A stretch of 64,000 nt of DNA, from assembly GCA_016350165.1 (NCBI GenBank), contig CP066225.1, positions 620,001 to 684,000 on the forward strand, read 5' to 3'. The notes under the pieces are model-generated. The model searched no databases. It was not told where the DNA came from and saw nothing but the letters and a program-made list of their open reading frames with translations. Both the position numbers and the translations under genes were made by a program. Positions 18,038-28,438 of this stretch are shown here, one piece after another. The DNA comes from Planctomycetota bacterium (lineage in GTDB: Bacteria > Planctomycetota > Phycisphaerae > Phycisphaerales > Phycisphaeraceae). Position 1 is the stretch's first letter. Every line of letters begins with the position of its first letter.

Positions 18038-19321
18038 TCAGCGGTCGAGCTGGCCTGCAATAATATTAATACTGCCCAAAATAGCAGGGATATCTGCGAT
18101 CATGTGGCCTTCGGTAATCTTACTGAATACCGAATAGTTCACGAAGCAAGGCGGACGTGTTGCCGCACGCCAAGCAGATGGGCCACCGTCAGACACGATA
18201 TAGAAGCCCGTCTCGCCGTCAGCGGTTTCGGTCGCACAGTAAGTTTCCGCGATCGGAGCTTCCCACTTACGGTTTGTCATGACGAGTTCGAAGTGCTGAA
18301 TGAGCCCTTCGATTGAGCCATAGACAGAAGACTTGTCAGGTATGGTCATCTTGCCATCATCATCAACGTTAACAGAGCCCCCAGGGATGTCGTCAATAAG
18401 TTGTTTAATGATGTGTACCGATTGCTTCACCTCTTCAAGGCGAATCAGGTAACGTGCGATACAGTCACAAGTCGATGCGACTGGGATTTTAAAATCGACT
18501 GCACTTGAACCTTGGCCATCCCAATTATCTTTGTAGCAAAGATATGGGTTATCTTTACGCACATCGCGTTTTACGCCGGATGCTCTAGCCATAGGGCCAG
18601 TGAGTGACCATGCGATTGCTTCGTCATGTGAGATTTTACCAACGCCGACGGTACGATCACGGAAGATTTTATTGTTGTTTAGCAGACGTTCGATGTCGTC
18701 GATGGCTGGTGGAAGCTGTTCATCAATGAACTTCTTCACGAGCTTCTTGAACATTTTCTCGTCAGGCAAATCTTGTGAGAGACCACCTACACGTGTCCAG
18801 TCACAGTGAAAACGCTGGCCGGAGATGTAGTCGACCAAATCGTTAATGTGTTCACGAACATTGAAGCAATAAATAAAACCAGTGAAAGCACCAAGGTCCA
18901 ATGCAGCAGCTGCGAGGCTGAGCAGGTGAACTTGGATACGTCCGATTTCTGCCATGATCGTACGGATGACTTTGCAACGAGGCGTGAGGTCGATGCCGAA
19001 GAGTTTTTCAGCAGCGGTATGCCAAGCGATATCCTCAGCGATCGGTGATATATATTCCATACGACTGACAACCGTGACATACTGGTTGTAGTCGAGTTTT
19101 TCACCCAACTTTTCAAAGCCAGAGTGGAGGTAGCCGATATGGGGGATTGCACGAACAATACGTTCGCCGTCTAATTCGAGGACGATACGCAATGTCGTGT
19201 GGGTTGCTGGGTGCTGCGGGCCAAAGTTGAGTAGCCAACGGTCACCCTGTTCCGATGCCTTATCGTTAAGATAAGGCGTCGTTTCGCAATCGGTATCAAA
19301 TGGTTTGAGCTCGTATGGCAT
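18038..19321 (-). CDS. nuoD: NADH-quinone oxidoreductase subunit D
   Basis: A 427-residue 49-kDa-type subunit that helps form the quinone-binding pocket of complex I. Motifs include NFGPQHPATHTTLR, IGYLHSGFEKLGE, the helix EIGRIQVHLLSL, and the C-terminal segment ending in the universally kept LGSINIIAGQLDR. It is the first gene of the local nuoDEF cluster; nuoC and nuoB are not upstream, where a divergent queG starts instead. Confidence 0.97.
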   Translation of the reverse strand: MPYELKPFDTDCETTPYLNDKASEQGDRWLLNFGPQHPATHTTLRIVLELDGERIVRAIPHIGYLHSGFEKLGEKLDYNQYVTVVSRMEYISPIAEDIAWHTAAEKLFGIDLTPRCKVIRTIMAEIGRIQVHLLSLAAAALDLGAFTGFIYCFNVREHINDLVDYISGQRFHCDWTRVGGLSQDLPDEKMFKKLVKKFIDEQLPPAIDDIERLLNNNKIFRDRTVGVGKISHDEAIAWSLTGPMARASGVKRDVRKDNPYLCYKDNWDGQGSSAVDFKIPVASTCDCIARYLIRLEEVKQSVHIIKQLIDDIPGGSVNVDDDGKMTIPDKSSVYGSIEGLIQHFELVMTNRKWEAPIAETYCATETADGETGFYIVSDGGPSAWRAATRPPCFVNYSVFSKITEGHMIADIPAILGSINIIAGQLDR

Positions 19322-19598
19322 GTGGTTTCTGCCTGTATTGCCGTGTATTCGCGCCAGAGCCCGTCAGAGGGCACTCCTGAACATCGGATTGTAATGCGTC
19401 ACAATCGGCTCGCCAAACGAGACAACCATTTAGGGCGCCGAAATGTCGATCAATCGCCGATGTTAATCTAGCGTGACTATCATGATCGTGTAGCTGAATT
19501 GTATGGTTTCAGCATGTGATTTTCACACCGTGATGCGTCATAATAACCTAAGTTGCAGGTACCTACAGGATGTGCATAACTCGTGGCAGGCTTTTAAG

Positions 19599-20831
19599 AT
19601 GCCGACAAAGCCGCGATCATCACAGCAGCAAGAAATCATGCCCGACCAGCCCCCAAAACAACTTCAGCATCAGCAGATCATCGAACTCGCCCAACAGCAC
19701 GGCTTCGTACTGGCTGGCATTGCCTCTGCGAACCCAACAAAATACCCCGATGCCCTCAAACAGTGGATCGACAACGGCATGCACGGTGAGATGGATTACC
19801 TCGCGAATCACCTAGATGTACGCCTCGACCCAAACAACCTGCTCAAAAATGCCCAGTCGGTCATCTGTTTAGCGGATGCTTATTTCCCAATTCTGCCAAA
19901 TAAAGCTGATTCTCCTGCTTCATCGGCAGATCAGCCTAACGAAAATCCTGTGAACCAGCCTCATAATGAACAGATTTCAGGGCGTGTCGCTCGCTATGCA
20001 TGGGGTAGCGATTACCACAAAGTGCTCAAGAAACGTCTGTTCAAGATTGCGGATGAATTAAAAACTCTGTTCCCAGACCATGAATTTCGCTGCACAACTG
20101 ATACTGCCCCGATTCTTGAACGTGAGTATGCCACAGCAGCGGGGCTCGGTTGGACAGGCAAACACACACTGCTCATCCACCCCAAACTTGGCTCGTACCT
20201 TCTGCTCGGCACCATCGTGACCACACTTCCCCTCCCCACGACCGAACAGGTCGGCTACCCTGCCCCAAATATTGCTCCTGACGATCACTGTGGATCATGC
20301 ACACGCTGCATCGATGCATGCCCCACACAATGCATCTCATCCGACGGTTACTCACTCGATGGCTCCCGTTGTATCAGCTACCTCACCCTCGAACATCGCT
20401 CAGAAATCCCCATCGGATTCCATGATCAGATCGGCGAATGGATTGCCGGCTGCGATGTCTGCCAAGAAGTCTGCCCACACAATCGCCACGGCAACCATGC
20501 CCCACTCGACAAGCTCATCGATGCCTACAAACCCAAATCTCATCTTGCTGCTGGTTTACCGCTCTACGAAATACTCGATTGGACAGCAGACGATCGCCAA
20601 CAAACCTTCATGGGTTCAGCGATCAAGCGTATCAAGCTCAATATGATTCAGCGCAATGCCATCGTCGCTCTGACCAACCAACTGATCAATCAAGAAGACC
20701 ACCATCTTCTTATTGGCTTGAAACAAAAACTTATTTCAATCGCGCAAGATGATGGCGACGATATGGTGAGAAAGACAGCAATTCAATCTATCCAACGGAT
20801 AGAGGAGTATCTCGAATCAAATCACGACTAA
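19599..20831 (+). CDS. queG: Epoxyqueuosine reductase QueG
   Basis: This cobalamin-dependent enzyme carries out the last step of queuosine synthesis in tRNA, reducing epoxyqueuosine. The sequence shows the DTAPILEREYA catalytic segment, two 4Fe-4S motifs (CGSCTRCIDACPTQCI and CDVCQEVCP), the SRCISYLTLEH segment between them, and a C-terminal HEAT-like helical tail. Family alignment places the N terminus just before LQHQQIIELAQQHGF. ATG codons at 19599 and 19638 both fit; the longer frame back to 19503 is less likely. It is divergent from nuoD. Confidence 0.93.
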   Translation: MPTKPRSSQQQEIMPDQPPKQLQHQQIIELAQQHGFVLAGIASANPTKYPDALKQWIDNGMHGEMDYLANHLDVRLDPNNLLKNAQSVICLADAYFPILPNKADSPASSADQPNENPVNQPHNEQISGRVARYAWGSDYHKVLKKRLFKIADELKTLFPDHEFRCTTDTAPILEREYATAAGLGWTGKHTLLIHPKLGSYLLLGTIVTTLPLPTTEQVGYPAPNIAPDDHCGSCTRCIDACPTQCISSDGYSLDGSRCISYLTLEHRSEIPIGFHDQIGEWIAGCDVCQEVCPHNRHGNHAPLDKLIDAYKPKSHLAAGLPLYEILDWTADDRQQTFMGSAIKRIKLNMIQRNAIVALTNQLINQEDHHLLIGLKQKLISIAQDDGDDMVRKTAIQSIQRIEEYLESNHD

Positions 20832-20837
20832 TTAACT

Positions 20838-22967
20838 TTAGAATTTGGCATTATTCTCAACAGCCTTCAACTTCGACTTGAATCCTTGCACCAATTGTGG
20901 CGGCAAGCCACCCCGCTCTGCTAAAGTTACGACTTCACGCAAGTATTTGATTGCAGTCACACGATCACCAGTCTTTGCATACCCCACAGCAACAACAGAC
21001 ATATTTCCAATCACCGGCATGTATCTCGGGCTGATCACATTCGCTTGCTTCAATATCTTCCAAGCTTCTCTCAACTGCCCGTTCATTGCATACCCCTGCC
21101 CCAAACCATTCATCACATCCACTCGGCCAGGTTCAAGTGACAATGCCTTACTCATCATCTCTATCGCTTGATTAGCGTGCAGGTTTTTCAGGTAAAAAGT
21201 GCCCAAATTGTAGTATGCATCGGTCAGCCCCGAATCTAACTCGATTGCTTTTTTAAATGCTTCAGCAGCTTGTTCGTTCTTGTTTTGTATCGCATAAACC
21301 AAACCAAGATTGTTGTAAGCTGTCGCGTATTCGTCGTTCAATGCGATCGCATCATTAAACTTCAGTTCAGCTTGATCAAGCAGTTTAAGCGTCCAGTATG
21401 CGCGACCAAGGTTGTAGTGATAATGAGCACTTTGGTCATTCTTCTTGATCGCCCGTTGGAACAATGATGCTGCTTCCTCAACAAAGTCCTGATCCAACCG
21501 AATCTTGCCAATACTGTTCAGTGTCTCAGCATGCTCAGGAATAATCTCAAGCGTTTTACTAAAGCTCGCCAATGCGATGTCTGATTGCCCATCCTCATCA
21601 TAAGCAGCACCTAGGTTATGCCACCCTCTCGCATTGAACGGCACCCTCTCAACGACAGACGACCATATCGAAATCCCCGAAGAATACTCAATATTTCTCA
21701 CATAAGTAAGAAATACCAACGTAGCTAACACAATCGCAATCCCGCCACCTTCAACGAGCGTTCTTAACGAACCACTCGCAATCAATTTCACTAATAACCA
21801 ATCAACAACAAATACAGTCACACAGATTACAGCGATAAGTGACAGATACATACGATGCTCAAAGATAATATCGATGATCGGCATGAAGCTGGAAGTGGGT
21901 CCCAAAATCAGGAAGAACCACATGCCACAGAAACCCCACCATTTCATCCGTGCGATGCCATAGAAACTTGCGAGCAATAAAACACCTACCACGCCACATG
22001 TCATCCACCAGGTCGGATCATTCTCACGCAGTATCGCAGGAACCACACCGTTGTAGTAATCCAGCACTAAAGCGTCAGGCCAAAACGCTAGCTTTAAATA
22101 ATAAGAAACAATCACTTCACCCTGCGATAACAGATACTGCATCGGCGTCAGTACTTTGGAATCAAAACCGGCGGACGCATCACCCGCAACACTCTCAACG
22201 TGCATCGTCCACGCAATCACACCCCAGCTTGCGATCAGGCCAACGTAGTACAAACCACGTTTTTTGACCATTTCACTCCAGCTTTTTGCGATAAAACAGC
22301 GATCAAACAGTACAGCCAATATCGGTGCCGTGACCATGACCTGCTTCGTTGCCATCCCAAGAAAACACGCAACAATACCCAACACGCCCCAGACGATCGC
22401 TGTTTCTTTCTTTTCACTCTCTGAAAGTCTAATTAGCGAATAGATGACGGTGATGTAGAACAAACCCATCAATGATTCATGTCGTTGAATCACGTATGTG
22501 ACTGCTTGTGTTTGTAGTGGATGAACCAGCCACAAGCCAGCGACAGCAAATGCGAACCAATGCGCATTCTTTTGTAATCGCTCACCAAATCTTCCCACCA
22601 TCAACACTCGCCGCACAATACCGAACAGCAGCAGTGCGCCACTGATATGCACGATGGTATTGAACAGGTGGTAACTCCAAGGATCAGCACCACTGATTAA
22701 GCCATTGATATACATCGTCGCATCTGCAATCGGGCGCGATGTAAACCAAATATGATTCAGGAAATCGCCCCAGCTCATCCCAACGTATCGCTCAACACGC
22801 GGCACATCATCCAGAACAAACGGCACATACATCGAATTCGCATATGCCAGCACCCCTAACACAACCATCAACAGCGGCAACACGTGATGCCATTTCACGC
22901 CAGCATCACTAACAACAGAACTACCTTCTGCCAAATCTGTTTTTGTCGCCACTTCAGTCTGATTCAT
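20838..22967 (-). CDS. TMTC-like polytopic membrane protein with C-terminal TPR repeats
   Basis: A protein of about 709 residues. The first 430 or so form many membrane spans with the lumenal acidic motif FVLDDVPR after the first span and HPLQTQAVTYVIQR, the signature of the TMTC / GT-C group, which in eukaryotes transfers mannose to proteins. About eight TPR repeats follow (for example AYNNLGLVYA and DAYYNLGTFY). Bacterial members are poorly studied; a glycosyltransferase role is an inference. The ATG at 22967 overlaps the end of the acidic zinc-ribbon gene by 14 bases, so translation is probably coupled. A longer start at 23024 is unlikely. Confidence 0.8.
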   Translation of the reverse strand: MNQTEVATKTDLAEGSSVVSDAGVKWHHVLPLLMVVLGVLAYANSMYVPFVLDDVPRVERYVGMSWGDFLNHIWFTSRPIADATMYINGLISGADPWSYHLFNTIVHISGALLLFGIVRRVLMVGRFGERLQKNAHWFAFAVAGLWLVHPLQTQAVTYVIQRHESLMGLFYITVIYSLIRLSESEKKETAIVWGVLGIVACFLGMATKQVMVTAPILAVLFDRCFIAKSWSEMVKKRGLYYVGLIASWGVIAWTMHVESVAGDASAGFDSKVLTPMQYLLSQGEVIVSYYLKLAFWPDALVLDYYNGVVPAILRENDPTWWMTCGVVGVLLLASFYGIARMKWWGFCGMWFFLILGPTSSFMPIIDIIFEHRMYLSLIAVICVTVFVVDWLLVKLIASGSLRTLVEGGGIAIVLATLVFLTYVRNIEYSSGISIWSSVVERVPFNARGWHNLGAAYDEDGQSDIALASFSKTLEIIPEHAETLNSIGKIRLDQDFVEEAASLFQRAIKKNDQSAHYHYNLGRAYWTLKLLDQAELKFNDAIALNDEYATAYNNLGLVYAIQNKNEQAAEAFKKAIELDSGLTDAYYNLGTFYLKNLHANQAIEMMSKALSLEPGRVDVMNGLGQGYAMNGQLREAWKILKQANVISPRYMPVIGNMSVVAVGYAKTGDRVTAIKYLREVVTLAERGGLPPQLVQGFKSKLKAVENNAKF

Positions 22968-24825
22968 CCAACATTCTTTCACGGAAGATCGCAGCAATTT
23001 CACCGATCGTGTAAACCGCTGCACATCCAGTCAGCCCGATCAGCAGCCACATGAGCGAAGTCATGAAGCCTGTATCGGGTCCGGTCATTTCATCCGTCAA
23101 TCGCACCGCCCCAATAATCAAGACGATACCCATGACGCGTAAAAATAGGCTAAGCGCCCACAAAACAAAATACGGCTCCCCGCCCTTTACAGTTCGCCCA
23201 ACACCATCAACAACACGTTTCACGCCTGTCTCCCCACCATATCCAGACTCATGCAACACAACACGCTGCTCTTCAACCTCATGCTCAACCTTCGCCACTT
23301 CGTGAGCCTTACCAAAACTCTCTTCATGACTTTCTTTCACCTCATTAACACTAACGTCTTTCTGGCCCAAATCCACAGCCTCAACAGAAGCAATCGCCTC
23401 CTCCATCTCCTTTCGCTGAAGCACTTCAACTTCATCAATCCCAACATCCACATCCCCCTCATCAGATTCAGTCAGCTTCAACTCCTTAACCAGCACAACC
23501 TCACCCTCAACAGATTCAGGCTCGCCTGCATCATCAATCTTGCCTGATCCATCCAATGTGATCGCCAAACGTGGACCACTTGGCTTAGGCGATTTTCTCA
23601 ATACCAACTTAGACGAATCATCCTCTTCAACACCCTCCTTAACTTTATCCTTCAAATCCGTGTCAGATAGCAGAGCACCCCCCTCAGCCTCATCTCCTTC
23701 AAATAACCCCAGTTGTTCTGCATCATCACTCGTCTCAGATTTCATCTCCACCATCACTGGTTCATCAGCTGCAATTTCTTTTTCCTCAGTCGCAACTTCA
23801 TCATCAACCTGTTCGCCAACTTTTTCAACAACTTCAACTACCGCTGACTTTTCTGCTCCCACATTTATTTCTGCAACTTTTCCACGCGTCTCACTTTCTG
23901 CCTCATCAGCTTCCTTCTCTTCCTCAGCGGCCCCCGCCATCACTTCCTCGTCAACAGTTTCATCAAAAACCAATTCCTCTTTCCCTGCAGCTTCAACCTT
24001 CTCTTCATTTAGTTCTTCAACTTCCTCTACACTCTCATCCTTTAACACCACCTTTTCATCAGCAGCCTCTTCAGCCACCTTCTGCTCAACAACTGCTTCC
24101 TCTTCCTTCATCTCAACTACTTCTTCAATTTCATCCGCAACTTCCACGACACCCTCTTGCTCAGGTGCCACATCCTCCTGTTTTTCTTCAGCCACGACCG
24201 CTTTGCGTTTCTTCCTGCGACGTTTTTTCTTTGCTTTTACAGGTTTTTCGACTTTTTCTTCTTTGTTTTCTTCAACCACATCCTTCTTTTCAGTTTCCTT
24301 TGCAGCCGAAATCTCCCCCTGCTCTACCTTCTCTCCTCCCTGTTCTACGACTTCTTCTTCGACTTGCTCTCCCTCATCCATCTTCACCACATCATCAGCA
24401 ACATGCTCTTCAACAACCTCTTCAGATTCCTCTACCTGTTCCTCTACAACCGCATCATTTTGCTGCTCGCTCACCTCACGGGGCGCGTCATCAGTCCCCA
24501 ATTTTTGTTCCACAACCTCTTCACATGCCTCTTCCTTTTCCACCACTTCCACAAGCTGATCATCCACAGGCACATCGACCTGCTCAACTGCTACTTCTTC
24601 TTGAACTGCAGCTTTCTTAGCAACCTGCTTACGCGATTTAGATTTCTTCTGACTCGTTGCACGTTTTTGCTTCTTAGGTTTCTTCGCTGGCGGAGCCTGT
24701 TCCTTCGCATCTTCAGGCACAACCTGCATCATATGACACTTCGGGCACTTCACAGTCTTACCCTGCGTATCGTTCGGAACCTTCATGATTGAATCACAGT
24801 CTGTGCAGCGAAATCGAAGTGGCAT
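22954..24825 (-). CDS. Zinc-ribbon membrane protein with long Glu/Val-rich acidic linker
   Basis: A 623-residue protein in three parts. Residues 1-40 hold a zinc ribbon (CTDC and CPKC pairs), then a short very basic Lys-rich stretch. About 450 residues of low-complexity sequence dominated by Glu, Val, Asp and Ala follow, and the last 80 residues contain two membrane spans. The acidic part should be extended and strongly charged, possibly a coiled or polymer-like spacer or cation binder. The ATG at 24825 has GGATAGG upstream and is preferred to 24870. It overlaps the TMTC-like gene. The ribbon recalls the 47.7-53.3 kb family. No function is known. Confidence 0.75.
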   Translation of the reverse strand: MPLRFRCTDCDSIMKVPNDTQGKTVKCPKCHMMQVVPEDAKEQAPPAKKPKKQKRATSQKKSKSRKQVAKKAAVQEEVAVEQVDVPVDDQLVEVVEKEEACEEVVEQKLGTDDAPREVSEQQNDAVVEEQVEESEEVVEEHVADDVVKMDEGEQVEEEVVEQGGEKVEQGEISAAKETEKKDVVEENKEEKVEKPVKAKKKRRRKKRKAVVAEEKQEDVAPEQEGVVEVADEIEEVVEMKEEEAVVEQKVAEEAADEKVVLKDESVEEVEELNEEKVEAAGKEELVFDETVDEEVMAGAAEEEKEADEAESETRGKVAEINVGAEKSAVVEVVEKVGEQVDDEVATEEKEIAADEPVMVEMKSETSDDAEQLGLFEGDEAEGGALLSDTDLKDKVKEGVEEDDSSKLVLRKSPKPSGPRLAITLDGSGKIDDAGEPESVEGEVVLVKELKLTESDEGDVDVGIDEVEVLQRKEMEEAIASVEAVDLGQKDVSVNEVKESHEESFGKAHEVAKVEHEVEEQRVVLHESGYGGETGVKRVVDGVGRTVKGGEPYFVLWALSLFLRVMGIVLIIGAVRLTDEMTGPDTGFMTSLMWLLIGLTGCAAVYTIGEIAAIFRERMLDESD

Positions 24826-24939
24826 CGTCTTACCTATCCGTCGAAATGGTTCATCCTTGATATCCCCCATAAGTCCACATCACCATCATACACGAAACAC
24901 TCAATACAGGCAGTATCTATTTACACTACAAAATCGCAT

Positions 24940-24982
24940 AAAAAAAGCAGAGCTTCAAGTTGCCTCAAAGCTCCGCTTTAAT
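24940..24982 (-). terminator. Intrinsic terminator of fabI
   Basis: Minus-strand arms AAAGC.GAGCTT and AAGCTC.GCTTT with one mismatch enclose a 12-base loop and are followed by seven T. Confidence 0.8.
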
Positions 24983-25018
24983 TTTCCAATGAGTCCCTAC
25001 CCCCTTCTCATTCGCTGC

Positions 25019-25807
25019 TTACACACCAAGAATGCTGAAGCCGCAGTCAACGTGCACTGTCTCACCAGTCACGCCACTCGACATATCACTCAGCAGGTAA
25101 ACAGCTGTATCACCAACTTCTTCACCCGTATTCGCACGCTTCAACGATGCGCGGCGACACTGATGAGCAATCATCTCATCCATACCACCAACACCAGCGC
25201 CAGCCAACGTCTTGAACGGACCAGCACTAATGCAGTTCACACGGATATTACGGTCTTTATCACCAAGCTCATAAGCCAGATAACGCGTCGTATGCTCAAG
25301 ACATGCCTTTGCAACACCCATCACGTTATAACCTGGTGCAACGCGCTCACCGCCGTAGTAGCTCAAGCTGATGATCGAACCACCATCAGGCATCAATTCC
25401 ATACCACGATTAGCCATCGCCAAAAGTGTGTACGCACTCGTATCCATCGCATTTTTATATACGTCACGAGGCGTCTTGTGGAACATATCAAACTTCAAAT
25501 AATCCTTATCCGCAAAAGCGATCGAGTGCACAATAAAGTCAATCGTGCCAAACTCTTTCTTCACCTTCGCAAAGATCGCGTCCAATGACTCATCACTATT
25601 CGCATCACAAGGACACATCCAAGGCTCTTCAATACCCAAATTCTTTTGAATCGTTTTCTTCACACGCTGTTCCATCTTACCAATTGGCAAGAACGCAAAC
25701 AGACACTCAGCCCCTTGCTCGATCAACTGCTTCGCACAGTAGTACGCATAGCTACGATCGTTCGCCACACCAAACACAATCCCTCTTTTACCATCCATAA
25801 GACCCAT
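25019..25807 (-). CDS. fabI: Enoyl-[acyl-carrier-protein] reductase (NADH) FabI
   Basis: A 262-residue short-chain dehydrogenase that reduces the enoyl-ACP double bond in the last step of each fatty-acid elongation round. It shows the atypical FabI nucleotide motif GIVFGVANDRSYAYY, the HSIAFADK segment, and the Tyr-x6-Lys active site in GYNVMGVAKA, plus GPFKTLAG and the final GFSILGV. The ATG at 25807 is preceded by CAGGAGG, so the upstream in-frame start at 25840 is rejected. It stands alone with its own terminator. Confidence 0.95.
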   Translation of the reverse strand: MGLMDGKRGIVFGVANDRSYAYYCAKQLIEQGAECLFAFLPIGKMEQRVKKTIQKNLGIEEPWMCPCDANSDESLDAIFAKVKKEFGTIDFIVHSIAFADKDYLKFDMFHKTPRDVYKNAMDTSAYTLLAMANRGMELMPDGGSIISLSYYGGERVAPGYNVMGVAKACLEHTTRYLAYELGDKDRNIRVNCISAGPFKTLAGAGVGGMDEMIAHQCRRASLKRANTGEEVGDTAVYLLSDMSSGVTGETVHVDCGFSILGV

Positions 25808-26081
25808 AAGCGGCCTCCTGTTTCTCTTTAAAATTTCCATTTTCTATAACTGCCCACCTCATTCAGCGAACAGGTTTGAAGGCAAGATTATACCTAAACC
25901 ACAAAATCTTACACGACTCTCCTCCCCAGACCCCTTATCCCCTCGCCAATCATATGACCTCCCCCTTTTCGGCCAATCCCTCCCACTGTATATTGAACTG
26001 CCCCAAAACATCCTCAACAACCTTCCTCATTACCTCAAAAACCCATTTTTTCGCCCATTTATACAAACCAAGAGTGTTTTC

Positions 26082-27383
26082 ATGCGTTCATTCATTCCAC
26101 TGCTTCTATTCTCCACACTTCTCCTCACATCCCCATTGCATGCATACGAAACCCTCCACACCAATTGGCGTCCCATCCAACTCGCCAAAGACAATGGGTC
26201 CTCCCCCACCCCCCTCGCAATTCAACACCAAAAACTCGTCTCCACATGGGCCAAAGCCGACATCGACATCACCGTCCTTCCCACCGTCACATTCAACTCA
26301 ACCTACTACCACACCATCCTCGGCGACCGCAAGAAACAAGACGAACCAAACGAACGATTCAAACGCAATCGCATCTACAAAAAAGAAGACACCGTCGTTG
26401 AACAATTCCTCAAGCAAACCAACGGCAACAAACCAACCTACAACACATTCTTCCTCAATTACCTCACCGGTGGTAACGCCAAATGGTTCATCGAAAACAA
26501 CTACGCCAAAGGCCACTCAAGTTACGGAAACAACCGCAACTTCATGATCGGTGGACTCGGCAAAGTTATCGCACATGAAATCGGACACAGCTTCAACCTC
26601 AACCACGTCAAAGATGATGACAAAAGAAACCTCATGCGAAGCAGCGTCAAATCAACTCAACTACACGATTGGCAAATCCGCAAAGCACGCCGTTCAGGTC
26701 TCGACCTCAAACTCATGACATTTAAAAAACGTTCACTCCCCGAACAACCCAAATCCGAGTTCCTTCTTCACGAAGATTTCTCATCCGTCACACTCACCAG
26801 CAACTGGTCTTCATCAAACCCCGACTCCCAGCCAATCGTCACTGATAAACACAACACACCAAAACAATGGGCCGGCGCTCCCGAATTCCCAACCAACGGC
26901 AACTACCTCGCCTTTACCCAAAAACAAGAAATCACCACCAAACTCCCTCAACCCGCCTCAATCATGCCTCCATTCACCATCGGTTTCAATCTTTATGCAA
27001 ACAAACCTGCAAACAAAAAACAAAACATCCTCCGCCTTCACATCAATGGCACCAAACAGCTCATTTCCATTCAATTCAACAGCGATTCATACGTCCACTT
27101 CCGACACGGTAAAATCGGCATCAAGCTTCACACCAAAGATCAAACCAACCCATTAAAACCCGATCAATGGAACGACATCAAAATCCTCATCTTCGGTAAC
27201 CACACCGCTCAACTCATCATCAATAACAAAAAACTCACACCGGTCATGCACTTCAACCGATCTAAAAAGATCGAATCAGCCATCACTGCACTCACTTTTG
27301 AAGCCTTCAGAGATACATCTCAATTTATCGACAACCTCTACATCGATGCTCAACCCGCTACCCCTCAACCTGCACAAAAATAA
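26082..27383 (+). CDS. Secreted metzincin-like zinc metalloprotease with lectin-like C-terminal domain
   Basis: A 433-residue protein with a clear signal peptide (residues 1-21, ending LHA). The catalytic part carries HEIGHSFNLNH, the HExxHxxxxxH zinc motif, although the glycine usual in metzincins is an asparagine. It is followed by NLMRSS, a likely Met-turn. The last 200 residues begin with LLHEDFSS and look like a LamG/concanavalin-type beta sandwich, which often binds sugars. It probably degrades or processes proteins outside the cytoplasm. No PEP-CTERM tag is present. The exact peptidase family cannot be fixed by eye. Confidence 0.8.
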   Translation: MRSFIPLLLFSTLLLTSPLHAYETLHTNWRPIQLAKDNGSSPTPLAIQHQKLVSTWAKADIDITVLPTVTFNSTYYHTILGDRKKQDEPNERFKRNRIYKKEDTVVEQFLKQTNGNKPTYNTFFLNYLTGGNAKWFIENNYAKGHSSYGNNRNFMIGGLGKVIAHEIGHSFNLNHVKDDDKRNLMRSSVKSTQLHDWQIRKARRSGLDLKLMTFKKRSLPEQPKSEFLLHEDFSSVTLTSNWSSSNPDSQPIVTDKHNTPKQWAGAPEFPTNGNYLAFTQKQEITTKLPQPASIMPPFTIGFNLYANKPANKKQNILRLHINGTKQLISIQFNSDSYVHFRHGKIGIKLHTKDQTNPLKPDQWNDIKILIFGNHTAQLIINNKKLTPVMHFNRSKKIESAITALTFEAFRDTSQFIDNLYIDAQPATPQPAQK

Positions 27384-27446
27384 ATACAAACCAATCACAA
27401 ACGCTCCACAGCGCTTCCCGATATAATTAGGCAAAGGAGCGATCAC

Positions 27447-28373
27447 ATGGACAACGCCATCCTCAAAGATCTCATCTCCAACTTACGTGAGCACAACCTC
27501 AACGTACTCAATATCAACGTACGTCAGAACAACCAAACCATCGCAGAATACGACTTCATCCCACAAAAACCTCACCTTCTTTGGTCCATCTCAAAATCTT
27601 TCACATCCATGGCCGTCGGCATCGCACTCCACGACAACCACTTCAAACTCACCGACCATCTCATCGATTTCTTCCCCGACTACGACTACCCACGCGACAA
27701 CCCATACCTTCAACAAATCACCATCCGCGATCTCCTCACCATGGGAACAGGCCACGACACCTGCCCTGTCCTTCAAGCCGACTGGAGCAACAACGCACAA
27801 TGGGACATCGCACAACTCTTCTTCGACGAACCTATCATCCACAAGCCCGGCTCACACTTCATCTACGACAACTCCGCTGGTTACATGCTCTCAAGAATTA
27901 TCTCACTCACAACTAATCAACAGTTAGACGATTACTTATACACCAAAGTCTTTCAACACCTCAATATCCCAAAACCAAAATGGAATACCTGTCCCCAAGG
28001 CCACCCGCAAGGCTTCTCAGGCCTTCATCTCCCCATCAATCATCTCGCTACCTTCTCCCAACTCATCCTCGACCAAGGCATTCATCAAAACCAACAACTC
28101 ATACCCTCAGACTACATCGCTCAAGCAACCATCAAACAGATCGACACCAACAAATTCAATCCAGACCACGCCACCGCCGACCATCATCAAGGCTATGGCT
28201 ACCAATTCTGGATCAACGCCTACCCAAACTCTTTCCGCATGGACGGCCTCAACGGCCAATTCGCCATCTTCCTCCCCGACAAAAACACCGTCATCTCAAT
28301 CATCTCCAACGAACCTGACAACATGATGAAAATCCTCGACCTAACTTGGCTCCACCTCACAAACAAACTCTAA
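27447..28373 (+). CDS. Beta-lactamase-fold serine hydrolase
   Basis: A 308-residue serine hydrolase with SxxK as SISK (Ser47, Lys50), a YDN second motif in FIYDNSAGYML, and a third box modified to DGLNGQF. No signal peptide is seen. It starts at an ATG with AAAGGAGCGATCAC upstream. It is the fourth member of this fold in the window but not closely related to the 11-15 kb set. Substrate unknown; esterase or peptidase action is likely. Confidence 0.82.
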   Translation: MDNAILKDLISNLREHNLNVLNINVRQNNQTIAEYDFIPQKPHLLWSISKSFTSMAVGIALHDNHFKLTDHLIDFFPDYDYPRDNPYLQQITIRDLLTMGTGHDTCPVLQADWSNNAQWDIAQLFFDEPIIHKPGSHFIYDNSAGYMLSRIISLTTNQQLDDYLYTKVFQHLNIPKPKWNTCPQGHPQGFSGLHLPINHLATFSQLILDQGIHQNQQLIPSDYIAQATIKQIDTNKFNPDHATADHHQGYGYQFWINAYPNSFRMDGLNGQFAIFLPDKNTVISIISNEPDNMMKILDLTWLHLTNKL

Positions 28374-28438
28374 CCACAAACTCTCCCAATACCGGGCTCC
28401 TTTATATATAATCTCACCAAAACCTCCGGAGCCAAAAT

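Noticed and set aside
23540-24559. A 339-residue Ser/Thr-rich frame opposite the acidic protein
   Set aside because: It is the mirror of Glu/Val/Ala codons of the minus-strand gene, which has a ribosome site, zinc ribbon and membrane spans.
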